Below, piece after piece: positions 1-7,018 of a stretch of DNA of 17,073 nucleotides. The translations under genes were made by a program, and so were the position numbers. The notes below the pieces were generated by a model. That model ran no database searches, was not told the origin of the DNA, and saw only the letters and a program-made list of their open reading frames with translations. The first letter of the stretch is position 1. Each line of letters opens with the position of its first letter. Location: assembly GCA_004299665.1 (NCBI GenBank), contig SCQZ01000489.1:1-17073 (forward strand). Direction: 5' to 3'. The DNA is from Jatrophihabitans sp. (GTDB lineage Bacteria; Actinomycetota; Actinomycetes; Mycobacteriales; Jatrophihabitantaceae).

Positions 1-49
1 CCCGGTGTGTGGGACCGGGGGCGGCGGCACGGCGAGGCGATTACGGTCT

Positions 50-733
50 GTGTCTGTGAGCACGAGCGGCGCCGGCAGCACGACGATCGGGCTGTTCCCG
101 CTGGGGCAGGTCCTGTTCCCCGGGATGGGCCTGCCGTTGCGCGTGTTCGAGCCGCGGTACCGCGAGATGCTGCGCGACGTGAGCGCCCCGGGGGGCGTGC
201 GGTCGTTCGGCGTCGTCGGGATCACCACCGGCAGCGAGGTCGGCGACCCGGGTGCCCGCTTCAGCACGGTCGGCACGATCGCCGAGATCACCGAGGTCCG
301 CCCCCACCCGGACGGAACCAGTGACCTGATGGCGGTCGGGAGCCGCCGGTTCCGCATCCTGGCGCCGGTGCCCGGCACCACGTATCTGCGGGCGAGGGTG
401 GCGTACCTGCCGGAGGTGGACGGCGGCGCGACGCCCACGCTGTGCCAGGCGGTGCGGGCGCTGCACGAGCGGTTCCGCGCGGCGGCCGTCGCACGCACCG
501 GGAACGCGTCCGCGGAGCCGTTGGCGACCGACCCGGCCGTGCTGTCCTACCAGCTCGCGAGTTGGCTGCCGCTGACCCCGGCGGATCGGCAGGCGTTGCT
601 CGAGGAGCCGACCGATGCCGCGCGGCTGGAGCGGGTGGCGCGGCTACTGCGGCGGGAACTGCGGCTGCTCGAGGCCACCGGCAGCATCGCCGTCGCCCCC
701 CGCGTCGTGCAGGTGCCGCTCTCGGCCAACTGA
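50..733 (+). CDS. Lon substrate-binding (LON N-terminal) domain protein
   Basis: A stand-alone LON substrate-binding domain protein of about 227 residues. It has no AAA+ ATPase or Ser-Lys protease region, so it is not the Lon protease itself. The start of the domain is clear: G-L-F-P-L-G-Q-V-L-F-P-G-M, then L-R-V-F-E-P-R-Y-R-E-M, the usual opening of PF02190, followed by a G-V-V-G-I and a G-T-I-A-E-I strand. The C-terminal half is helical and rich in Arg, Leu and Ala. The family is thought to bind exposed peptides, but its partner in actinobacteria is not established. The open frame runs up to position 5; I prefer GTG 50 (GAGG at 34-37 upstream, long spacing) with GTG 56 as an alternative. 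The gene ends 90 bp inside the 3' end of the oppositely oriented membrane-protein gene. Family confident, function unknown. Confidence 0.87.
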   Translation: MSVSTSGAGSTTIGLFPLGQVLFPGMGLPLRVFEPRYREMLRDVSAPGGVRSFGVVGITTGSEVGDPGARFSTVGTIAEITEVRPHPDGTSDLMAVGSRRFRILAPVPGTTYLRARVAYLPEVDGGATPTLCQAVRALHERFRAAAVARTGNASAEPLATDPAVLSYQLASWLPLTPADRQALLEEPTDAARLERVARLLRRELRLLEATGSIAVAPRVVQVPLSAN

Positions 734-1249
734 CGCCGGCTCCGGGCGGCCCAGGTCGTCGGCGCGCGCGAAGGAGGCGCACATGCCGTAGACGAGCACG
801 GCCACCGCAGCCTGCACGAACAGCAGTCCGTGCATGTGGACCGACACCGGAAGCCGGGGGACCACGGTGCCGACCGCGCCGGCGGTCGAGCCGCCGCCGG
901 TCCACCGGCCGGCCACGGCCATCGCGACCGCAGACCCCATGCTGCCGACCCCGACCGCCACCTGGGCCGTGACGCCGCGGGCCAGTCGCGCGAACCAGAC
1001 CACCAGGGCGCAGCACAGGCCGGCACCGACGGCGAGCACCGCGTAGCGGCCGTCCGCTGCCACGAAGGCCTCGGTCTCGTCGGGCTGGAACGCGCCGCCC
1101 CCGACCACCAGCGCCGCCGGGCCAGGCGGGCTCCACCAGCCCCACACCAGCCCCAGCACGAGGCCGGCCAAGGTGGTGACCGCGACGATCAGGGCAGCGG
1201 CCCGCAGGTCCGCTATACGCGCGGGGGCGTACGCGGGCGACAGCGGCAC
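644..1249 (-). CDS. Four-TM membrane protein, DUF2567-like
   Basis: A predicted integral membrane protein of 201 residues with four hydrophobic segments at about residues 17-39, 69-90, 95-114 and 140-158. Between the first two lies a short extracytoplasmic loop with P-D-E-T-E-A-F-V-A-A-D-G-R-Y, which resembles the pattern I associate with actinobacterial DUF2567 proteins; this match is from memory. No catalytic motif is visible. The GTG start at 1249 lies 13 bp after the stop of the gene upstream (1263-1832), so the two are probably co-transcribed downstream of dnaE. No strong Shine-Dalgarno is visible. The last 30 or so residues (about 170-201) lie antisense to the end of the LON-domain gene and have no membrane character, so the true conserved part probably ends near residue 168. 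Function unknown. Confidence 0.7.
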   Translation of the reverse strand: MPLSPAYAPARIADLRAAALIVAVTTLAGLVLGLVWGWWSPPGPAALVVGGGAFQPDETEAFVAADGRYAVLAVGAGLCCALVVWFARLARGVTAQVAVGVGSMGSAVAMAVAGRWTGGGSTAGAVGTVVPRLPVSVHMHGLLFVQAAVAVLVYGMCASFARADDLGRPEPASVGRERHLHDAGGDGDAAGGLEQPQFPPQ

Positions 1250-1262
1250 GAGCAGCAGTCTG

Positions 1263-1832
1263 TCAGCCCCGCCCGAGGGCGGTACGCAGCAGGAGGTGCA
1301 GTTCGTCCAGCCGCGACGGCGTCACCACCCGCTCGACCTCGAACCCGCGCAGCCGCTCGAGCACCGCGGCGCGGCGGCGCCGGCGCAGCAGCGCCAGCGC
1401 CAGGAACGGCAACGACCAGGTGCGGCCGGGCAGCCCGAGGCGGCGCAGTTCGCGCAGCACGTCCCGGCGGGTGTCGGACACCAGCGCGCGCATCCGGTGC
1501 TCCAGCGGCTGGTCGCCGCGCACCGCCGTCAGCGCCCGCACCAGCCACAGCAGGACGGCACGCAGCGCGAGGACGCCGAGGCCGACCAGCCCCACGAACA
1601 GCGCCCAGCCCGCCGCGCCGGTCAGCCACCCGAGCAGCACGGCGAGGGCGAGGACGACGACGGCGGCCAGCAGCAGCACGTCACCGACCGAGCGCGCGAT
1701 CGCCCGCCCGACCAGGTAGCGGGCCAGTGCCCAGCGGCTCAGCTCGCTGCCCTGTCGGAACATCCCGACCTGGGGCTCGTCGGCGCTGGACCACCCGGAC
1801 GTCGGCACCGGAGGTTGGCTCACGCCCTCCAC
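1263..1832 (-). CDS. Two-TM membrane protein of unknown function
   Basis: A 189-residue protein that I do not recognise. It has a polar N-terminal stretch (1-45), two adjacent hydrophobic segments at about 50-70 and 74-99, and a basic C-terminal domain containing R-R-D-V-L-R-E-L, a run of six Arg with one interrupting Leu-Leu pair before it (about 149-154), and an ending R-L-D-E-L-H-L-L-L. The C-terminal domain is probably cytoplasmic by the positive-inside rule. The GTG start at 1832 is 25 bp after the dnaE stop, and the stop is 13 bp before the next membrane gene, which suggests a dnaE-linked operon. A second GTG at 1823 has GGAGG only two bases upstream, too close to be its ribosome site. 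Base composition matches the neighbours. Confidence 0.72.
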   Translation of the reverse strand: MEGVSQPPVPTSGWSSADEPQVGMFRQGSELSRWALARYLVGRAIARSVGDVLLLAAVVVLALAVLLGWLTGAAGWALFVGLVGLGVLALRAVLLWLVRALTAVRGDQPLEHRMRALVSDTRRDVLRELRRLGLPGRTWSLPFLALALLRRRRRAAVLERLRGFEVERVVTPSRLDELHLLLRTALGRG

Positions 1833-1857
1833 GGTACGAAAGGACGGGCAGGGCGTG

Positions 1858-4800
1858 TCAGGCGCCGACCGCGGACGGGCCGAGCAGGGCCTTGAGATCG
1901 GCCATCAGCGCCGGGGACGGTGCCACCGTGCGACCGGCCCGCAGCCGCAGGTTGTTCGGGCCCTGCAGGTGCAGGACGACCTCCGAGGTGCCCGGGTGGG
2001 CGCTGAGGATGTCGCGCAGCCGGTCCACCACCGGCGGCGTACAGCGCGTCGCAGGAAGCTTGATCACCACCGGACCGCGCGGCGCCTCGGTGACGTCGAG
2101 CACGGTGAGCTCGGAGCCGATCAGCTTGACCGCGTCCTCCCTGGCGTCGGTCCGGCCCTTGATCGCGACGACGGCGTCCTCGGCGATCAGCAGCGCCGCC
2201 TGCGCGTAGCTGGTCGGGAAGAACATCACCTCGATGGAGCCCTCGAGGTCCTCGAGGGTCACCTGCGCCCAGGGCGAACCGGTCTTGGTGACCCGCCGGC
2301 TCACGCCGGAGATGATGCCCGCGAGCGTGACCGTCCGCGGCTCGTCGCTCGGCTCGGCGACCACGGCGGCGATCCCGGCGTCGGCGTGGCCGGCCAGGAC
2401 GTGCTCGAGGCCGAACAGCGGATGGTCCGAGACATACAGCCCCAGCATCTCGCGCTCGAACTGCAGCAGGACCTTCTTGTCCCACTCCCCCTCCGGCACG
2501 CGCACGGCGAAGGCGTCGTCGGCGGGGGCGGCCCCGCCGTCGCCCGCGAGGCTCGCGAACAGGTCGAACTGCCCCACCGCCTCGGCCCGCTTGGTCCCCA
2601 GCACCGCGTCGACGGCCGGTTCGAAGACGTTGATCAGGCCCCGTCGCGCGTGCCCGAGGGCGTCGAAGGCGCCCGCCTTGATCAGCGACTCGATGGTGCG
2701 CTTGTTGCAGACGGTCGCGTCGACCTTGGCCAGGAAGTCGGCGAAGTCGGCGAACAGTCCCCTCTCGCCGCGGGCCCGCACGATCGAGGCCACGACGTTC
2801 GCGCCGACGTTGCGGATGGCGGACAGCCCGAAGCGGATGTCGGATCCGGTCGGGGTGAAGTCGGCGTCGGAGGAGTTGACGCACGGCGGCAGGACCTTGA
2901 TCCCCATGTGGCGGCACTCGGCCAGGTAGACGGCGGACTTGTCCTTGTCGTCCTTGACCGAGGTCAGCAGCGCGGCCATGTACTCGGCCGGGTAGTTCGC
3001 CTTCAGGTAGGCGGTCCAGTAGGACACCAGTCCGTACCCGGCGGTGTGGGACTTGTTGAACCCGTAGTCGCAGAACGGCAGCAGCGTGTTCCACAGCGCA
3101 TCGATGGCCCCGCGGCTGAAGCCGTTCGCGCGCATCCCGGCGGTGAAGGTGGACAGCTGGGCGTCCAGCTCGGCCTTCTTCTTCTTGCCCATCGCGCGGC
3201 GCAGCAGGTCGGCCTGCCCCAGCGTGTAGCCGGCGACCTTGCGCGCGATCGCCTGCACCTGCTCCTGGTAGACCACCAGCCCGTAGGTCTCGTCCAGCAC
3301 CTCGGCCAGCGGCTCGGCGAGCTCGGGGTGGATCGGCCGGATCGCCTGCCGGGCGTTCTTGCGCTCGGCGTAGTCGATGTGCGCGTTCGCCGCCATCGGC
3401 CCGGGCCGGTACAGCGCGAGCACCGCGGCGATGTCCGCGAACGCGGTCGGAGCCATCTGGCGCAGCAGCGAGCGCATCGGGCCGCCGTCGAGCTGGAACA
3501 CCCCGAGCGTGTCGCCCCGGGCGAGCAGCCGGTAGGTCGCCGGGTCGTCCAGCCCCACGTCGGCGATGTCGAACCGCTCGCCCCGGTTGAGCTCGACGTT
3601 GCGCAGGGTGTCCTCGATGACGGTGAGGTTGCGCAGCCCGAGGAAGTCCATCTTCAGCAGGCCGAGCGTCTCGCAGGTCGGGTAGTCGAACTGCGTGATG
3701 ATCGCGCCGTCCTGCTCCCGCTTCATGATCGGGATGTGATCCACCAGCGGCTCGCTGGACATGATCACGGCGCAGGCGTGCACGCCCCACTGCCGCTTGA
3801 GCCCCTCGAGCCCCTTGGCGGTCTCGAACACCCGCTTGACGTCGGCGTCGGCCTCCACGAGCGCCCGGAACTCGCCGCCCTCGGCGTAGCGCTCGTGCGT
3901 GGGGTCGTAGATCTTGTTCAGCGGGACGTCCTTGGCCATCACGGCCGGCGGTAGCGCCTTGGTCAGCCGCTCCCCCATCGAGAACGGGTAGCCCAGCACC
4001 CGGGAGGCGTCCTTGAGCGCCTGCTTGGACTTGATGGTGCCGTAGGTGACCACCTGTGCGACGCGGTCGTCGCCGTACTTGTCGGTGACGTAGCGCAGCA
4101 CCTCGCCGCGGCGGCGCTCGTCGAAGTCGATGTCGATGTCCGGCATCGACACGCGGTCGGGGTTCAGGAAGCGCTCGAACAGCAGCGAGTGCTCGAGCGG
4201 GTCCAGCTCGGTGATCCCCATCGCGTACGCGACCAGCGAACCGGTCGCCGACCCCCGCCCGGGACCGACCCGGATGCCGTGCTCCTTGGCCCAGCCGATC
4301 AGGTCCGCGGTCACCAGGAAGTATCCCGGGAAGCCCATCTCGAGGATCATCGAGATCTCGTAGTCGGCCCGCCCGCGAGCCTCGGCGGGGATCCCCGCCG
4401 GGTACCGGCGCAGCAGCCCGCGCTCGACCTCCTTGACGAACCAGCTCGAGGCGTCCTCCCCCGCCGGCACGTCGAAGACCGGCATCAGGTTCGCGTCCTC
4501 GGTGAACTCCACCTCGCAGCGCTCGGCGATCAGCAGCGTGTTGTCGCAGGCCTCCCGCAGGTCGAACTTGTCCGCCCACAGTGAGCGCATCTCCGCCGGG
4601 CTCTTGAGGTAGTAGCCCGCGCCCTCGAGCTTGAACCGCTTCGGGTCGGCCATCGTCTTGCCAGACTGCACGCACAGCAGCACCTCGTGGGCCGCCGCGT
4701 CGTCGGCGTGGGTGTAGTGCGAGTCGTTGGTGGCGATCACGGGCAGCCTCAGGTCGCGGGCCAGCCGGAGCAGGCCGTCCCGCACCCGGGTCTCCAGCTC

Positions 4801-5445
4801 GAGGCCGTGGTCCATGAGTTCGACGTAGAAGTTTCCGGCGCCGAAGATGTCCCGGAACTGCGCGGCACTCGCCCGCGCCCGGTCGTAGTCACCGATGCGC
4901 AGCCAGGTCTGGACCTCGCCCGAGGGGCAGCCGGTCGTCGCGATCAGGCCCGCCGCGTACTCGGCCAGCAGTTCCCGGTCGGCGCGCGGCTTGTAGAAGA
5001 ACCCCTCGGTGCTGCTGCGCGAGGAGAGCCGGAACAGGTTGTGCATGCCGGTGGTGCTGGTGGCCAGCAAGGTCATGTGGGTGTAGGCACCGCCGCCGGA
5101 GACGTCGTCCCCGCCGCCCTCGGCCCAGCGCACCTTGGTCCGGTCGAACCGCGAGGTGCCGGGGGTGACGTAGCACTCCATGCCGATGATCGGCTTGACC
5201 CCGGCGGCCTTCGCCTTGCGGTAGAAGTCGTACGCGCCGAAGACGTTGCCGTGGTCGGTCATCGCGATCGCCGGCATCTCCAGGCGGGCCGCCTCGGCGA
5301 ACAGCTCGCCCAGGCGTGCGGCGCCGTCGAGCATCGAGTACTCGGTGTGCACGTGCAGGTGGACGAACGAGTCGCCGCCTGCCGTGCTGCCCGCCGTGCT
5401 GCCCGATGCCACGCGCTCGATTCTCACACCCACCCGTGACGACAC
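1858..5445 (-). CDS. dnaE: DNA polymerase III alpha subunit, DnaE1 type
   Basis: The replicative DNA polymerase III alpha subunit, up to 1195 residues, close to the roughly 1180 of the mycobacterial enzyme. The N-terminal PHP domain has H-L-H-V-H (29-33), D40, H65, E90, H123, C173 and D241/H243, the full metal-ligand set of actinobacterial DnaE1, in which PHP acts as the proofreading 3'-5' exonuclease. Polymerase aspartates are in P-D-I-D-I-D-F (D436, D438) and M-D-F-L-G-L (D600). An OB fold follows near 1033-1090 and a short C-terminal tail ends the protein. No intein is present. The outermost GTG at 5445 overlaps a perfect hairpin (5441-5468), and the mycobacterial protein has only about 11 residues before H-L-H, so GTG 5427 or GTG 5412 may be the real start. 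Two membrane-protein genes follow in the same direction. Confidence 0.97.
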   Translation of the reverse strand: MSSRVGVRIERVASGSTAGSTAGGDSFVHLHVHTEYSMLDGAARLGELFAEAARLEMPAIAMTDHGNVFGAYDFYRKAKAAGVKPIIGMECYVTPGTSRFDRTKVRWAEGGGDDVSGGGAYTHMTLLATSTTGMHNLFRLSSRSSTEGFFYKPRADRELLAEYAAGLIATTGCPSGEVQTWLRIGDYDRARASAAQFRDIFGAGNFYVELMDHGLELETRVRDGLLRLARDLRLPVIATNDSHYTHADDAAAHEVLLCVQSGKTMADPKRFKLEGAGYYLKSPAEMRSLWADKFDLREACDNTLLIAERCEVEFTEDANLMPVFDVPAGEDASSWFVKEVERGLLRRYPAGIPAEARGRADYEISMILEMGFPGYFLVTADLIGWAKEHGIRVGPGRGSATGSLVAYAMGITELDPLEHSLLFERFLNPDRVSMPDIDIDFDERRRGEVLRYVTDKYGDDRVAQVVTYGTIKSKQALKDASRVLGYPFSMGERLTKALPPAVMAKDVPLNKIYDPTHERYAEGGEFRALVEADADVKRVFETAKGLEGLKRQWGVHACAVIMSSEPLVDHIPIMKREQDGAIITQFDYPTCETLGLLKMDFLGLRNLTVIEDTLRNVELNRGERFDIADVGLDDPATYRLLARGDTLGVFQLDGGPMRSLLRQMAPTAFADIAAVLALYRPGPMAANAHIDYAERKNARQAIRPIHPELAEPLAEVLDETYGLVVYQEQVQAIARKVAGYTLGQADLLRRAMGKKKKAELDAQLSTFTAGMRANGFSRGAIDALWNTLLPFCDYGFNKSHTAGYGLVSYWTAYLKANYPAEYMAALLTSVKDDKDKSAVYLAECRHMGIKVLPPCVNSSDADFTPTGSDIRFGLSAIRNVGANVVASIVRARGERGLFADFADFLAKVDATVCNKRTIESLIKAGAFDALGHARRGLINVFEPAVDAVLGTKRAEAVGQFDLFASLAGDGGAAPADDAFAVRVPEGEWDKKVLLQFEREMLGLYVSDHPLFGLEHVLAGHADAGIAAVVAEPSDEPRTVTLAGIISGVSRRVTKTGSPWAQVTLEDLEGSIEVMFFPTSYAQAALLIAEDAVVAIKGRTDAREDAVKLIGSELTVLDVTEAPRGPVVIKLPATRCTPPVVDRLRDILSAHPGTSEVVLHLQGPNNLRLRAGRTVAPSPALMADLKALLGPSAVGA

Positions 5446-5468
5446 GCCGACGCGCCTCGCGGCGTGTC
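5441..5468 (-). terminator. Perfect 9-bp hairpin between L,D-transpeptidase and dnaE
   Basis: GACACGCCG (5441-5449) and CGGCGTGTC (5460-5468) are exact inverted complements around a 10-base loop. The hairpin starts 16 bp after the transpeptidase stop and reaches into the outermost possible dnaE start codon. No T-run follows, which is common for actinobacterial terminators. It most likely ends the transpeptidase transcript or slows it before dnaE. A short inner alternative helix CGCG/CGCG (5451-5454 with 5458-5461) competes with the outer stem. Confidence 0.6.
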
Positions 5469-5484
5469 CACCATCGGTTCGCCG

Positions 5485-6111
5485 TCAGGCCGAGATGTCG
5501 ACCGACGCGCCGATCTGCGCCCACCGGTAGAGGTACTCGATAGCCACGAGAGGCAGGTGGACGCACCCGTGCGAACCGGCGGTGCGGTACTGCGGGCCGC
5601 CGAACGGGAAGCTCTGCCAGGACGCGTCGTGGAAGCCGTACGCGGGCGCATCGAACGGTATCCAGTACCGCACGGCGTACGCTCCCCCGCCGTTCGGGTG
5701 CAAGGTGACGCCGGTGTCCTTGGCCTGGATGACGAAGTGCCCCACCGGCGTCCGGGTCGCCGCTGTGTCCATCCCCGTCGTGACCGGCGTGTCGTAGACC
5801 GCCCGGGTGCCCTGGCAGTACCAGGCGTGCTGCGACGCGATGCTGACGAGCACCAGTTGGTTGACGGTGCTGGCGGCGCACGGGCCGGCAGCGGCCGGTG
5901 CCGCCGGGCGCGCCGGCGCGGGGACGGGGCGCCGCGGCTGCACCGGCACCTCGTGGGCGACGGGCGAGGCGGAGGCCGGGTCGGGGGGCGGCCGGTAGGA
6001 CCCGGGCCCGGCCCCCACCGAGCAGCCGCCGAGGGCGACGACGGCACCGAGGGCACCGGCGAGCAGCAGCACGGCGGGCGTCAGCCGTCGGCCGAAGCGG
6101 TTCTGGCGCAT
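5485..6111 (-). CDS. L,D-transpeptidase (YkuD) lipoprotein
   Basis: A short, secreted L,D-transpeptidase of 208 residues, expected to make 3-3 cross-links in peptidoglycan or attach proteins to it. A signal peptide with an Arg-rich start and hydrophobic core ends in the lipobox L-G-G-C (27-30), so it should be lipidated on C30 and processed by LspA, whose gene is also in this window. A Pro/Ala-rich linker (about 36-75) leads into the YkuD domain. The catalytic set is H161, then S-H-G-C-V-H (180-185) with H181 and C183. There are no Ig-like domains of the kind seen in mycobacterial LdtMt2, so this is a minimal form. ATG 6111 is preceded immediately by a palindrome (6112-6125) rather than a clear Shine-Dalgarno. 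It is divergent from otsB with 44 bp between them and lies upstream of dnaE. Confidence 0.92.
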   Translation of the reverse strand: MRQNRFGRRLTPAVLLLAGALGAVVALGGCSVGAGPGSYRPPPDPASASPVAHEVPVQPRRPVPAPARPAAPAAAGPCAASTVNQLVLVSIASQHAWYCQGTRAVYDTPVTTGMDTAATRTPVGHFVIQAKDTGVTLHPNGGGAYAVRYWIPFDAPAYGFHDASWQSFPFGGPQYRTAGSHGCVHLPLVAIEYLYRWAQIGASVDISA

Positions 6112-6125
6112 GGGAACCCGTTCCC
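6112..6125. promoter_or_regulatory. Palindrome abutting the L,D-transpeptidase start
   Basis: GGGAAC-CC-GTTCCC is a perfect 6-bp inverted repeat with a 2-bp centre. It directly touches the start codon of the transpeptidase and lies 30 bp before otsB, in a 44-bp divergent spacer. The size and symmetry suit an operator for a dimeric regulator. The centre is too tight for a stable RNA hairpin. No regulator is encoded next to it, so its role is inferred only. Confidence 0.35.
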
Positions 6126-6155
6126 GTTCCGGCCGGTCCGCTAAACCTTGGCAGG

Positions 6156-6962
6156 ATGGATCGGGTGCCGGACCTCACACCCGCCCAACTTGCCCGGCGA
6201 CTGCGGCCGCTGCTGGCCGGCGCCCTTGTCGCCCTGGACTTCGACGGGACCCTGGCGCCGCTCGTCGCCGACCCGCAGGCGTCGCGCCCCCTGCCGGGAA
6301 CCGCCGCGCTGCTCGCCCGGCTGGCGGAGCGCGGCGCGCGGGTCGCCGTGGTGACCGGCCGGGACGCGGCCACGGCGGTACGGCTCAGCGGCCTGGCGGG
6401 CGTGCCGGGACTGGTCGTGGCGGGGCTGTACGGCGCCGAACTCTGGCGCGCCGGCGAGCTGACCGGCGCGGCGGCGCCTGCCCCGATCGCGACCCTGCGG
6501 GCACGACTGCCGGCCACGGTCGCGGCCGATCCGGCGCTGTGGATCGAGGACAAGGGACTGTCGCTGGTCGTGCACGCCCGCCGGGCCGCCGACCCCGACG
6601 GCGCCCTGGCCGTGGTCGAGCCCGCCGTGACCCAACTCGCCGCCGCGCTGGGGCTGGAGGTCCACCACGGGCGCGCCGTGCTGGAGGTGCGCCTTCCCGG
6701 CTACGACAAGGCCCGCGCGCTGCGGCGCCTGCTCGAGCAGGCCGATGAGCCGGCATCCGCGGTCCTGTATGCCGGCGACGACGTCGGGGACCTGCCCGCC
6801 TTCGACCTGGTGCGAAGGCTGCGTGCGGGCGGCCTGCCGGCCTGGGGGGTGTGCGCGGCCTCGGCGGAGGCGCCGGACGTGGCCGCCGCCGCGGACCTCG
6901 CGGTGGACGGCCCCGCGGGGGTGCAGGACCTGCTGCGGCGCCTCACCGCGACCGGGACGTGA
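6156..6962 (+). CDS. otsB: Trehalose-6-phosphate phosphatase, HAD family
   Basis: Trehalose-phosphatase that removes phosphate from trehalose 6-phosphate, the second step of the OtsA-OtsB pathway. It has about 268 residues, normal for a single-domain OtsB. HAD motifs are all present: motif I D-F-D-G-T-L (nucleophile D28, acid D30), motif II V-V-T-G-R near residue 66, a conserved K in the Y-D-K-A-R-A-L segment, and motif III G-D-D-V-G-D (207-212). ATG 6156 has no spaced Shine-Dalgarno. GTG 6165 in the same frame has GCAGGA (6151-6156) at 8 bases and may be the true start. The open frame extends further upstream across the divergent spacer, but that part has no homology to the family that I can see. 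otsA lies 57 bp away in the opposite, converging orientation. Confidence 0.93.
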   Translation: MDRVPDLTPAQLARRLRPLLAGALVALDFDGTLAPLVADPQASRPLPGTAALLARLAERGARVAVVTGRDAATAVRLSGLAGVPGLVVAGLYGAELWRAGELTGAAAPAPIATLRARLPATVAADPALWIEDKGLSLVVHARRAADPDGALAVVEPAVTQLAAALGLEVHHGRAVLEVRLPGYDKARALRRLLEQADEPASAVLYAGDDVGDLPAFDLVRRLRAGGLPAWGVCAASAEAPDVAAAADLAVDGPAGVQDLLRRLTATGT

Positions 6963-6978
6963 GCCGGTCCGGCCGGCT
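6962..6978 (+). terminator. Weak hairpin after otsB
   Basis: AGCCGG (6962-6967) pairs with CCGGCT (6973-6978) around a 5-base loop, beginning at the last base of the otsB stop codon. It is followed by TTCCCCCC and a short T-run (TCGTTT). A modest intrinsic terminator for otsB in the 57-bp convergent spacer is plausible. No comparably good hairpin is seen for otsA on the other strand. Confidence 0.38.
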
Positions 6979-7018
6979 TCCCCCCTCGTTTGACCACAGG
7001 CGCCCCGGCGTGTCGCGG

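Noticed and set aside
1820..4675. Long open frame of 951 codons on the minus strand inside dnaE, and a 699-codon frame on the plus strand at 1855-3954
   Set aside because: Both are shadows of dnaE. Their translations are low-complexity Arg/Gly/Ala or Val/Gly/Gln sequence, while the dnaE frame carries PHP and polymerase motifs along its full length.
6996..7013. Bidirectional terminator for otsA in the otsB-otsA spacer
   Set aside because: Pairing breaks after three bases with a G-G mismatch; too weak to call.
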